From NCBI GenBank assembly GCA_026225945.1, contig JAMJFZ010001134.1:62001-126000 (forward strand): a stretch of 64,000 nt of DNA, in the 5' to 3' direction. Positions 1 to 10,590 of the stretch are shown here, one piece after another. The DNA is from Cricetomys ansorgei. Its lineage: Eukaryota > Chordata > Mammalia > Rodentia > Nesomyidae. A program made the position numbers and the translations under genes. Positions within the stretch are counted from its first letter, which is position 1, and each line of letters opens with the position of its first letter. The notes below the pieces were generated by a model. The model ran no database searches and was not told the DNA's origin. It was given only the letters and a program-made list of their open reading frames with translations.

Positions 1-200
1 AGTATCTACTTTCCCGCGTGTAAGTACTTCCATCCTGCTGTGACTATCCTTCATACTCTATAAAATGAGTAGTGTTATCTGCTGGGATCAGACTGTTATA
101 TTTCTGTCTTCTCTTATTCAACATTCTGCCAGAAATATGACAGCTTGTGAGTAAAGAATAGCACTATTATTTTATTCTTTCATGTATATTATATATTTAA
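1..200. other. Unrecognised AT-rich sequence
   Basis: No ORF, RNA gene or repeat family that I recognise. It borders a B1 remnant on its right. Confidence 0.4.
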
Positions 201-328
201 AGTCAGGGTTTCTGTTGTAACTCTACCTGTACTGAAACTCAGTCAGTAGTCCAAGCTGTCCTAGAATTCACAAAGATCTTCCTTCCTGTGACTGATGATT
301 GCTGACATTAAAGGCTTGCACAATCAAC
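201..328 (-). repeat. B1 SINE remnant, antisense
   Basis: Read on the minus strand, this keeps B1 landmarks in order: the sequence around the second promoter box, the 'gacagcc/ctgtcct' core near 258-272, and the 'attaaaggc' block near 308-316 that corresponds to the 5' region of B1. It is strongly diverged, so it is an old copy. B1 is a 7SL-derived rodent SINE of about 140 bp moved by L1 machinery. Confidence 0.55.
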
Positions 329-775
329 TCCTGGTATTCATTTTTGCTTTAATTTTTTTTCAATATACATCTCAAAGATAAATAAAATTCATGGAAAATC
401 ACATATTTTTCTGCAAGCATATATCCACGAACGTGCTAGGACAAAGCAGAAGAATCAATAGATCTATAACATGCCTAAGTATGTATTGAATATAAAGATA
501 TCTTAGATGTCTTGAGAGTTAATCTGCAAAGCTATATTTAAGAAGTCAAGACTGAATCATTATTCTTATCAGATATTTCACAATTCTTAATTTAAATGCG
601 GAGGTTCATTTCTTTCCCTCTTCTGACATTTGATAAAAGTAAGCAAATTCATTCAAAAATTTCTATCTCTGAGCCTTTAAAAATTTTTATGATACTTATA
701 TTGAATTCTGAATATAATGAGTTAAGCATGACTCCTACACAATCAGACTATGACAACTCCAATTAAAAATTTATA
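329..775. other. Unrecognised AT-rich sequence
   Basis: Stops in all frames and no recognisable gene or repeat. It lies between a B1 remnant and the start of L1 similarity. Confidence 0.35.
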
Positions 776-1394
776 TATCTAGCACTGCTAACAGGAAAAA
801 TTGTAGTACAAAGTAACTCACAAAATGAGTTGAGAGATTGCATACTAACAAATCAACAGCACAACTGGAAGCATTTTCACAAAAAGAACTAACCACACCC
901 AAGCTGAACACGTTACAAGAACTAATAAGCCTGAGGGCTGAAATAAATAAAATAGGAATAAAGAGAAAACTTTGAAGACTCAATGGAACAAAGAGTTGGA
1001 TCTTTGAGAAAACCAATAATATAGACAAACTCCTATTCAAACTAATTAAAAAGATGGATAAAGAATATCCAAATTAACAAAATCAGAGACAAAAAGAGTG
1101 ATATAAATACAGATATTGAGGAAGTCTAAAGGATCATTAGGACATGTTTTGAAAACCTTTGCGCCACAAGATTTGAAAATCTAAAAGAAATAGATAGTAT
1201 TCTCTATGGAGACCACCTAGTAAAACTTAGTTCAAGATCAGATAAACAATTTGAATAGACCTATAAACACAAGGAAATGGGAGCAATCTTTTTAAAGTAT
1301 TCCTACAAAATAAGCAAGCAAAGACAGGGCCAAATAGTTTTAATGAATAATTCAATCAGACATTAACAGAAGAGTTAATATCAATTCTCTTTTT
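776..1394 (+). pseudogene. LINE-1 ORF2 fragment, upstream part (decayed)
   Basis: Matches the L1 ORF2 region upstream of the reverse-transcriptase core: lysine- and asparagine-rich coding sequence with the recurrent 'aaaaccaataa' and 'gacaaactc' stretches near 1008-1035 and a 'gacctataa' stretch near 1258. All frames are broken by stops and small indels, so no protein is made. The element is interrupted at about 1395 by an LTR and resumes at about 1723 in the same orientation. The endonuclease domain and ORF1 are absent, as in a 5'-truncated L1. Confidence 0.75.
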
Positions 1395-1722
1395 TGAAGA
1401 TAATTTTTAATCATATTTAAAATAATTACTTTGTCCACTCTTGGGTGGGGTGCTGCATAATCCTTGGCATTTTTTTTTACCTGCAGGTGTTGCATTAATG
1501 TGAGAGATAATTGAATCCTTATGATCTGTACATGCTCTCAGTAGAACACATGAGGAATTTTGCATCAGTAAAAACAAGTGAGTTCAGATGCACACTATTC
1601 CATTCTTGAGTATGTGGCCTGCCATTATGGTGGTTCCTTCTGCTGTAGTCTGTCAAATTCTGCACCTATGAGAATGCCTCCATGTCCTCCATGTTGAGCA
1701 ACCACAGCGAGTGTAGTGCTAC
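1395..1722 (+). mobile_element. LTR-like element nested inside L1 ORF2
   Basis: This block breaks L1 ORF2 and resembles four other segments of the window: 23790-24065 and 37090-37375 in the same orientation, 22044-22350 and 23301-23570 inverted. Shared landmarks are a 'cctgcaggtgtt' motif (near 1482), a 'cagtagaacac' motif (near 1539), a degenerate polyadenylation-signal region (near 1567-1576) and a terminal 'gagcaaccacagc' motif (near 1695). Its length of about 330 bp suits a solo LTR. No clean target-site duplication is readable. I cannot name the family. Confidence 0.55.
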
Positions 1723-4060
1723 AATAATCATCAAAGTATTCTACAAAGTAGAAACAGGTGAAAGGCTGCTAAACTCATTCAACGAGTCCACAATTATCCT
1801 GATAACCAAGCCACTCATGAATTCAACAGAGAAAGAGAATACCAGACCAATTTCCCTCATGAACGTATCAATGGAAAAATACTCAACTAACTATTGTTAA
1901 CCAGATCCAACAACACATCATAAAGATCAATCACCATTGTCAAGCAGGTTTTATCCAAGGGAATAATGGTTGGTTCAACATATGAAAATCAGTCAATGTA
2001 ATCCACCATAGAAATAAACTGGAATAAAGACAAATGATCATTTTACTAGATAGAGAAAAGCCTCTGATGAAATCCAACACCCTTCATGATAAAAGTCTTT
2101 AAGACATTAGAGATATAAGGAATATATCTAAACATAATAAAGAAATTTTACAGCAACTCTACATCCAGGATCAAATAAATAGTGAGAAGCTCAAAGCAAG
2201 TGTAGTTAAATAAGGAACAATATAAAGTTGTTATTTCTACCTATTCAATAAAAAACTTAAAGTCCTAAGCTAGAGCAACAAGACAACTATTAGGTAATCA
2301 CCTGAATGGAATATGGAAAAAGGAATTCTATGTATCATTATTTGCAGATGATATGATAGTATATATAAGAGACTCAAAAAATTCTACCAAGGAACTCTTA
2401 TCACTGTTAAACAACTTCTACAAAGTGGCAGACAACAAGATCAACTCAAAAAATAAGTAAACCTCCAATATACAAATGATGAATGACTTGAGAAAGAAAT
2501 CAAGAAAATAAGTCCCCTCAAAAAAGCCAGAGATAACATACAATATCATGGGGCTGAGTCCAACCACGCAAATGAAAGAATTGTATGTGAAAAATTTTAA
2601 GACCTACAGAGAGAAATTGAAGATCTCAGAGTGGAAAGATATCCATTCTCATGGAATGGTAGGATCAACATAGTAAATATTGTAATCTAATCAAAGGCAA
2701 TCCATCGATTCAACTCAATCCAATTGAAAATCTCAATGCAATTATTTATAGACCTTTAAGGAAAAATACCCAAATAACTCTGGAAAAGCAAAATCCATAG
2801 TACCCAAAATAATCATGAAAAAAAAACATCTTGAGACATCACTGTTCCTGACCTCAATCTGTATTACACAACAAGATTTATAAAAACAACACAGTACTTG
2901 TATAAAATCATACATGTTCATCAGTCGAACTAAATTGCAGATGTAGACATAGACCCATGAACTTAGGGACACCTGACCTGTGATAAAGAATCGATAAGTA
3001 TAAAATAGAAATAAAGAAAGCATCTTTAACAAATGGTACTAGTCTAATTGTGTGGCTAACTGTGGAAACATGCAAATTGATTCATTTTCATCATAATACA
3101 CAAAATTCACTTCCAAGTGGATTAAAGACATAATACCAGATATATTGAACATGATAGAAGAGAAATTAGGGACATATTGGCACAGGAGACAGCTTTCTGA
3201 ACAGAAAACGAATAGCGTGGGCACTATGAAGAAAGATTTTTAAATGGGATCCAATGAAATGCTTCTGTAAGGCAAAGGACACTGTCAATAAAATAAACTG
3301 GCAACCTAAAATATGGGAAATATATTCAGCAACTCCACATCAGATAAAGACCTAATACCTAGAATATATAAAGCACTCAAGTATGTAGACGCCAATAAAA
3401 TTAAACTTGAAAAAATTGGTTATAGATCTAGACAAAGCTGTTCTCAAAACAGCAATCTAAAATTGCTGAGAAACACCTAAAAATGTCTGTCATTCATAGA
3501 AATTAGGGATATGAAAATCGAAACAACTTCTAGATTTTATCTTACAACAGTCAGAATAACTAAGATCAGTAACACAAAGTAAAATGCTGTTTTGAATGTG
3601 GATAAAGAGTAACACTCCTACTTGATGCTGGAATTGAAACTTGTATAGCAATTATGGAAATCAATACAGCAGTTCCTTAGGAATTTGGAAGTTGTCGTAT
3701 CTGAACACCTTGCTATACCATTTTGGGCACATACTCAAAGGATGCTCCATTCTACCTGAAGGACACATGTTCACAAATGTTCATAGCACTTTTTTCATAA
3801 TACCCAGAAATTGGAAATAACCTAGATGTTGCTCAACTAAGGAAATTGTGTTACATTTACACAATGGAGTATTACTCAACTTTTAATAAAATGACATTAT
3901 TGACTTTGCTGGCAAATGGATGGAACTAAAGAAATAAAATCATTCTGAGTGAGGAAAAGAAGTCCTAGACAGACAAACATATTATGCACTCACTTATATG
4001 AAGACACTAATGCTAAACATAGGAACAAAGGACTAGTATGTATAGATATTAAACATCACT
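1723..4060 (+). pseudogene. LINE-1 ORF2 reverse transcriptase to C-terminus (decayed)
   Basis: Non-LTR retrotransposon ORF2 resuming after the nested LTR. The reverse-transcriptase catalytic motif is readable at 2341-2367 as FADDMIVYI, the L1 form of the YxDD box. Upstream, 1790-1890 matches the RT segment that reads like 'the rest in proper order' of an L1 finger/palm region. Downstream blocks near 3690-3960 match the cysteine-bearing C-terminal part, including 'acaatggagtattactca' at 3861-3878 and 'aaatggatggaacta' at 3914-3928. Frameshifts and stops throughout remove any coding ability; short remaining open pieces include 1682-1900. Confidence 0.85.
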
Positions 4061-5165
4061 CAATTAGGAGGGCCCCAGTATTAACACAGTGATCTCCCTG
4101 GTAGAGTGTAATTGCAACATTAGGTTAAGGGAGGTGAGACAATGGTGGAAATGGGACGAGAGTAGTCTACCAGGCAGACAGGGAGAGAAGGAGAGAATAT
4201 ATGCAGAAAGGACAAGAAATGTGGGAGAAATTGAGAGACCTAGTGTAGTATAAACTCATGGGAATCTATGATGGAGACCCCAGCAGGGATCTCTAGTTTT
4301 CTAGCAAAGGGAGCCTGAACATGCCATCTCCTGTGGCCAGGTAAGTATTCCGATGACAAGACTGGGACATCATCCTACCCACAAAATATCTGAATTAGAA
4401 CTTATCTGTCCAACATGATCCTCTTTTTCAACAGAAAGGCACAACTTTGTGCTAATGTACGAAAAACTTCCCCGAAACTACAGAAAAGTACAGGAACTAA
4501 AGATTGAATAACACAAAATTAATTTATAATCATGTCATACCCTGCTTATATATTGGTAACTAACCAGGTCCTACCCCAGAGGGCCGCCACAGCAACTGCG
4601 AGGAGCATATCTAAAGGCCTAAGGCCAAATTTCTCTAAAACCAGCACAAAACATCATGCAGAGATCTGGGAATTCCATGGAATATGGAAAGGGGTGATGA
4701 CATACATCAGAGTGGCTTAGGACACCAGTAGAACAAGTTCCACATTATGATCTGATTAGCCTTTTTCGGGGCTCACAGAGTGTGAATCCATACACACACA
4801 ACCTAGAATCCCTCCTAAGTACACCTTATGGCTGTCTTGATTGGTGTCTTTGGAAACCATCTACAAGCGGGATTGGGGGGTCTCTAATAATTTTACCTTC
4901 CATAGACACGTTTTTTTGCTGCTGAGGTTCCTGGACAAAACTTGACTTAAAGATTAGTTGTTGGGCTCTACTTCCCACGATGGCATGCCTTGATTATGCT
5001 GAAGCCTTGTGAGCCTTGATGTTTTTAGATTATGAAGGGGTATATCTGAAGGAGAAGGGAGAAGGAGGAAAATAGTGGTGTGGAAGGAGAGGAAGTGGGT
5101 TTCAGATGCATTTTATAAGTTATATAAGTTGAGAAGTAAGAGAAAAATAATGATTTATTTAATAA
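4061..5165 (+). repeat. LINE-1 3' UTR region
   Basis: Continues the L1 above beyond ORF2. The purine-rich stretches near 4130-4200 and 5035-5100 (gagaagg-type) and the more GC-rich middle (4560-4900) fit a rodent L1 3' UTR. The end is placed at the A-rich stretch near 5140-5165. The exact boundary and subfamily are uncertain. Confidence 0.6.
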
Positions 5166-6155
5166 AAATCATCTTGAATGCCAGATAAGGCAAATCTCAC
5201 ACATTAAATTGCCTTTTTTGTACTGGATAAATTTTGCTTACCTGACATATAAAGTCACATTCATTCTTCTATATATATTATAAATCTTACTTTCTTGCAA
5301 GAATAACCTTGCTTCAGCATTTTCTTCTATTTGTCCCAATATAATTGATGATAAATAAATGGTATTAAATTTGCGTGAAAACTAAAAGAGAATGAAAATT
5401 ATATCAGCCTGCCATATTTTCTACAAAATCTACTGTATTCACTATATTTACTTTGTTTGAATAAATTGAAACATCAAATCAATGCATGTAATACAGTTTC
5501 TATTAGCAAACATCGCATAGTCCTTATAGAATGAAAAGAGGGCAAGTAGGAGTGAATTAGTTGTGACATTATCAGGTGATGTAAACCTAAAAATTTGAAG
5601 AGATGTGGATACATCATAATCATTGTTTGTCTGTTTTTACCTTGAAATTGATTAATGTTTTATTTGATAACATGCATGAAATTATGTGATGAATGATAAT
5701 GATTTCAAGTTCTGCATAAAAGAAACGATGGCTGCTTTTTGTAAATAAGCACTGTAGAGACTTCCAGCAGTAAAAAAGAATGGATCAGGGTTAGTGTTAG
5801 GGTTGGTAAGAAGGTATTTTTGAAAATTGAAATTCTTTTCATAGCCAGTGCCAGATTTTCCTCTAGATCTCCATTCCGATAATGTCCTTTCCAGAAAGAG
5901 ATGAAATTATGCCTGTTGGCCTGAGCAAATAGATACGAGCTTAAAATTTTCACTGTATATCCCTGATAGCTTGAGTTCAAATGTTAATAACTCAAGAAAA
6001 TGCAGAAATGATACACTGTGTCTTTAATGCTAGTGCTCCTATGGTGATACGGGACATGGAGGCCAGAAAATGAGAAACATGTTGTTAGGAGGATCTTGCT
6101 TGTAGAATGGAGATGAAATCTGTTCTCAGTCTAGGAGAAAAGAGTGAAATGAATC
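5166..6155. other. Unrecognised AT-rich intergenic sequence
   Basis: No gene. A 91-codon minus-strand open frame at 5705-5980 has low-complexity composition and no recognisable domain; I treat it as chance. Confidence 0.35.
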
Positions 6156-6668
6156 CTAATGTTTCCATTGAATATAGATTCATCTCTCATACGACACATC
6201 CTGAACACAGTTTCCCCTCCATCTATTCATGTCAGCACCTTCACACCTCTTCTATTGTCTAGATCCACTTGCCTTATGTTTCCCTTAAGAGAAGGGCAAG
6301 ATTCCAAGAAAAAACAAACAAACAACAAAAGAAGATATAATACGACAAGGCAAAAGCCTTTATAATGAGGCTAGACAAAGTAAACCTATAGAAGAAAAAA
6401 AGACTAACAAGAACAGGCAAGAGAGTCAGAGACACAACAATGCACACTGTTCGGAGTCTCATAAAAAAACATGAACAGTCATAACACATAGGCTGAGTTC
6501 TTGGTAGAGACCTACACAGGCTCCGTGTTTGCCACTTATGTATTTTAGCCCATATAAGGCCCATTTAGTTGATTCAATGGCCATATACTCCTGGTGTCCT
6601 CAATCCCCTCTGACTCTTATGATCTTTCTTCCCCCTGAACATCAACAGGGAGGCTTCCTCTGACAGCA
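6156..6668 (-). repeat. LINE-1 3' end, antisense
   Basis: Reads as the reverse complement of a rodent L1 3' UTR. The 'ctcctggtgtcctcaatccc' stretch at 6588-6607 and the following 'ctctgactcttatgatcttt' recur in diverged form in the antisense L1s at 17.1, 32.7 and 54.0 kb. An internal A-rich insertion lies near 6307-6340. Confidence 0.6.
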
Positions 6669-8574
6669 GATGAATGTGGGTGCAGAAATCCACAGCCACA
6701 CATTATACAGAGTGAAAGTATTGTACTGTACTCTAACTTACACATGTTTATTGACGAACACGAACACTCACATTCGCAAAAAAATCCTTAAAACTTCACA
6801 CATGCACATTTACAAAAATATTACCATATTTATGGTAAATAGAGTTGAGTGATTGAAACAAAATATACCATTCACTATCCATTAAAACAGGAATTATAAC
6901 ACATTAAATTCATATATGATCCTGAAAGAAAATTGATATAATAACTCTTCATACTGTATGAATAATATACTTTATGAAGAACTATACTATATTTAATAGA
7001 TATTAAGCAGTATATTAACATCATATTTTCTCACGTAGTTATTAGAGTTTCTACATTGAATCTCTTTGAACTATAAAACATACACCCAAGCATGTACTTC
7101 AATTCTTTAAAAAAATAAAATTAATAGTGTTTTTCAGTAAAAGAAATTGAGGAAAAACAAAATTCAAAAACTTATTTTTCATTCAAACTTACCTCAAGAA
7201 GAAAGCAATTCAGACAAAATAAGAGATTAAATGCCCTATGGTTTTCACAATACAGAGTAGTATGAAACATTATGCTTATCGAAACACAGGAAAAAAAGTG
7301 ACACATAGTCTAAAATTATATGCCTAGTAACCCCAGAAACACAAGTCAGCCTACTCATATTACCTGTAAGAGATTCTCAGCTTTCACGGAAATCAAACAA
7401 AGTAGAGAAGCTAGTAAAAGTCTTTTAGTCTTCTGCTTTCTCTTTTTTTCTCCTATGCAGAAGAGCAGAGTACTTCAGTTTCTGCTAAAAGCTGGAATAA
7501 AAACAGATGTGATGCATTTATAGGTTTTCAAGACAGGAAATTTATATGCTGTTATTTACCCTCACTGTTTGAGGCTTTTTAGTACATCCTGGCTTTCAGT
7601 CTGCATTTGCTTTTGTTTGACATCACATGACTGAAATGGAAGTGTTGCTTGAAAGATGCATATGTACATTATATGTTTAAAACATAAATTAAACAAGGAT
7701 TAAATTCTAAAACTCCATCTTGAATGAAAATCAGAAATTATTATTCCGTAGAAAGGGAATTTTAATAAAGTATTTCATGCAACACAAGCCATTCTAGAAT
7801 GACCACTTTGCAGAAGATGACATTTTGCTTCTGTCTCTAAAAAACATATGGAAAAATTGATATTGATGCTTAGAGCCAGCATTCCTGGCTAATATTTTGT
7901 AACAATATTTGGAGGGTAAATCAAGTGTCAAAAGTTTCACACCTTGGAAGTTAAAACAATTTTATGTGCTGTTCCGTATTATTCTTTGTTTTATCTTTAC
8001 ATTTAAAATTTTTTACCTGACTCAGTGTGTAAATACTACATTCTGATGTATAATAAAGTATCTATACATGCATATATTTGATAGTTCTTCCTGTCATGAA
8101 AGCAGTTGCCCAGATATGGGTAAAAAAAAAGAAAGATGATGAAATATGTATCTTATTTTCTCTGATTTTGTGGGAAGGAAGATGGGAAACTGTAGAAGAA
8201 GTCATGGAAGATATACTCGAGGAAAATAGTGTATTTTAATTTTCAGTATAAAGTAAAAATATCAATCTGTACTTTTGATAGGTACTTCTCTATTGTCTGC
8301 CCATTAGATGCATGTTAATCAGAAAACATTCTGCCTATATTCTGCATGGATTTAGAAAAACTTAACAAAAATATTTAAGAGATTCAAAGCCTGAGTATGA
8401 AACTTTTGGAAGAGGCAACAAATACTTGTCTGGTCTTGAATGCAGTGGGAGAAGATGAACTTAGTTATTTATATACTTTTGCATCACTGTTAAGTTTATA
8501 CAAACTAATAAATTTCATGGAAATCTTTCTCTGAAGATTTACATGTAAAATAGTCACTTAAAATACAAAATTCA
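6669..8574. other. Unrecognised AT-rich intergenic sequence
   Basis: No coding exon, RNA or familiar repeat supported. Short open frames (for example 6670-6852 and 7320-7523) have compositions typical of chance frames. Confidence 0.35.
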
Positions 8575-8712
8575 GATGGGTGGTGGCAGTGCACATCTTT
8601 AATGAAAACAATAGGAGGCACAGGCAGCTGGATCTCTGTGAGTTTGAGGGCAGCCTGATCAACAGGGTGATTTCCATGACAGCCAGCAGTACAACAGAGG
8701 AACTGGGTCTCG
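8575..8712 (+). repeat. B1 SINE
   Basis: Nearly full-length B1 on the plus strand: 'gggtggtggcagtgcacatc' (8578-8597) is the A-box end, then 'agtttgagggcagcctgatc' (8641-8660) the B-box end, then 'gacagccagcagtacaacag' and the 'ctgggtctcg' terminus at 8703-8712. The B box is altered (gagtttga rather than gagttcga), so pol III transcription is unlikely. Confidence 0.85.
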
Positions 8713-8792
8713 AAAAAACAAAAGAAAATAAAAGATAAAGAAAAGAAAAGAAAAGAAAGGAATGGAAAAGAAAGGAAAAAAGCAACAAGAAA
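8713..8792 (+). repeat. A-rich (GAAAA)n tail of B1
   Basis: Runs of aaaag/gaaaa follow the B1 terminus directly, as expected for an expanded SINE poly(A) tail. The antisense strand is pyrimidine-rich and produces spurious open frames of Phe/Ser/Leu. Confidence 0.85.
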
Positions 8793-9410
8793 TAATGATG
8801 ACATGTGGTTTTCCTTATGTGAGACCATTAGTCTACCTTGTCCAACAGGACAAGGCACCATTGTTGAAATTTAACCATCACAAGGCACAAATAGTTTTCT
8901 TATTCTTAAAGTATTTTTACATGGGATGGAAAGAAATCAGCAAATCCAAAAGTGACATGAAGAATGTAATTAATAATTAAAGTATGAGTACACATTGCTT
9001 TAGGATCACAGTGTTTCAGAGGAGGATCACTTCAGGTTGCTCTTATTGTTCTTGGCTCACAAGGAAATGCAAGAAAAATGAGATGACTCAGAAGCAAATA
9101 TGATGAGATTAGTATCAATCTACAATTGTTAGGAAAATATACACAGAATCAAATTCAATATTTATGAGCTACTCAAGTTTTCAAGTTGGATTAATACTTC
9201 ATTGTCTATTTGGATAAAATAACACATATTAGGGTGAAGTAATTATGTTAAAGGTGAATCATATCTCATTTGTACACTGTATCTAAGGATTGTTCAATGT
9301 ATATCTGTATGATATTTATGAATAATGAGATTTTAGTGGATCTCAATGAAAGAAGAATCCATTAATAAATATGCAATCTGAGTAACTATCTAAGAAGCAA
9401 TATATAAATA
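8793..9410. other. Unrecognised AT-rich sequence
   Basis: No gene or repeat recognised. It leads into the (GA)n that opens the first copy of a dispersed unit. Confidence 0.35.
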
Positions 9411-9485
9411 AGAAAGACAGAGAGTCAGAGAGAGAGAGATAGATTATCAGAAAGAGATGGAAGAGAGAGACAGAAAGAGAGAGAG
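9411..9485 (+). repeat. (GA)n-rich microsatellite
   Basis: Purine tract of gagaga/gacaga units. Similar tracts stand at the matching place in related copies at 39861-39974 and 47038-47100. Confidence 0.9.
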
Positions 9486-10475
9486 CCCTTTCTTTCCAGG
9501 ACATACAGAATTATTAGCATCAATAAAAAAATTTTCTGTCTACCCCTGCAATACAATATCATGACAAACGTTTATGTGATATTCACTTTATCATTGGTAG
9601 AATAATATAGGATATTAGTAGGGTGTGCTTTTTGGCCACATTTCTTTCATGATAATTATAGCAATATATAAAATTGACTCTCTACCCAGTGAGTAGGAGC
9701 TAGTAAACATTTATTATCATTTATATTCTGAATATTACTGCCAAATAATTATTATTTGGAGCAGAAACTTGTACTTAGTATTGTGTATACACTTGTTTAT
9801 AAAGGAGTTCTTAATATTATGCCAAATTTTGTGGATTATAATTTTAGAAAAAGAAAACAAATGATTTCTAAGTTCATTCAGCAGTATGTGGATGGAATGT
9901 ATACTCACATATGCTAAGAGGACAGGAAGAAGTAACAGTTTTTTTGAGTTCTTAATATTCTTTGATATGTTTTAAAACAAAGTGAAAAAAAAACAACTCA
10001 TATGTAGAATGAATACCATCCACGATCTACTGAAATCTATGCATGATCAACTAACATTTGGTTCTGGGGGATAAAAAGTATATATTGGAAAGAATGTCTT
10101 TATGAGGGGATAAGTGCTTTCTCCAGAAAAAGAATATTTTACACACAAATTTGCCATTTTATTTCATTAGTTGCCAGTAATACTTGCCAAAAGAATGCAA
10201 TGATTGCTAGGAAGTTATGAAGTCTAAACATAACATTAATGATTGAGGAAAAGATTCATTTGCTTATATAAATTGAAATGCCTTTCAAAAGTAGTATAGG
10301 TGATGGCCTTTGAAAGAGGTATTAACATATTTTAATAGTTTTCATTAACTTTTGTATATGTTGTATATTTCCGTGGGTTCTGAATATATTAAGTTAGGCA
10401 TCTAAAATACATTGAGTCTGAAGGTGCTTGGAGTATCAAAGACCTAAAGACAACAATGGATTTTCAAAGGAAATC
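9486..10475 (+). repeat. Dispersed duplicated unit, copy 1
   Basis: Sequence after the (GA)n, including 'ccaggacatacagaattatt' (9497-9516) and the block 9780-10060, aligns by eye with 14160-15110 and more weakly with 39975-41060 and 47101-48160, all in direct orientation. The shared order is: detergent-like 'tttccagga(c/t)cat(a/g)cagaa' start, an AT-rich stretch, a 'cttgttta' block, then 'gatcaac' near the end. It is diverged and non-coding. Confidence 0.55.
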
Positions 10476-10590
10476 ATAGATAGATAGATAGTTAGATAGA
10501 TATCAGATACACACACACACACTCACACACATGTGTGTGTGTTTGTGTGTGCTTGTGTGTTTGGGTGTTTGTGTGTGTGTGTGTATGTAT
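10476..10590 (+). repeat. Compound microsatellite (GATA)n-(CA)n-(TG)n
   Basis: About six gata units (10476-10502) are followed by (CA)n, then (TG)n with interruptions. The junction forms a perfect 16-bp palindrome at 10524-10539, where CACACAC meets ATGTGTGTG. Confidence 0.9.

Noticed and set aside
8505..8861. 118-codon minus-strand frame with a Phe/Leu-rich start
   Set aside because: It is the antisense of a B1 SINE and its (GAAAA)n tail, which explains the whole frame.
9421..9485. Short regular repeats considered as a CRISPR-like array
   Set aside because: These are dinucleotide and tetranucleotide microsatellites in eukaryotic DNA; there are no unique spacers.
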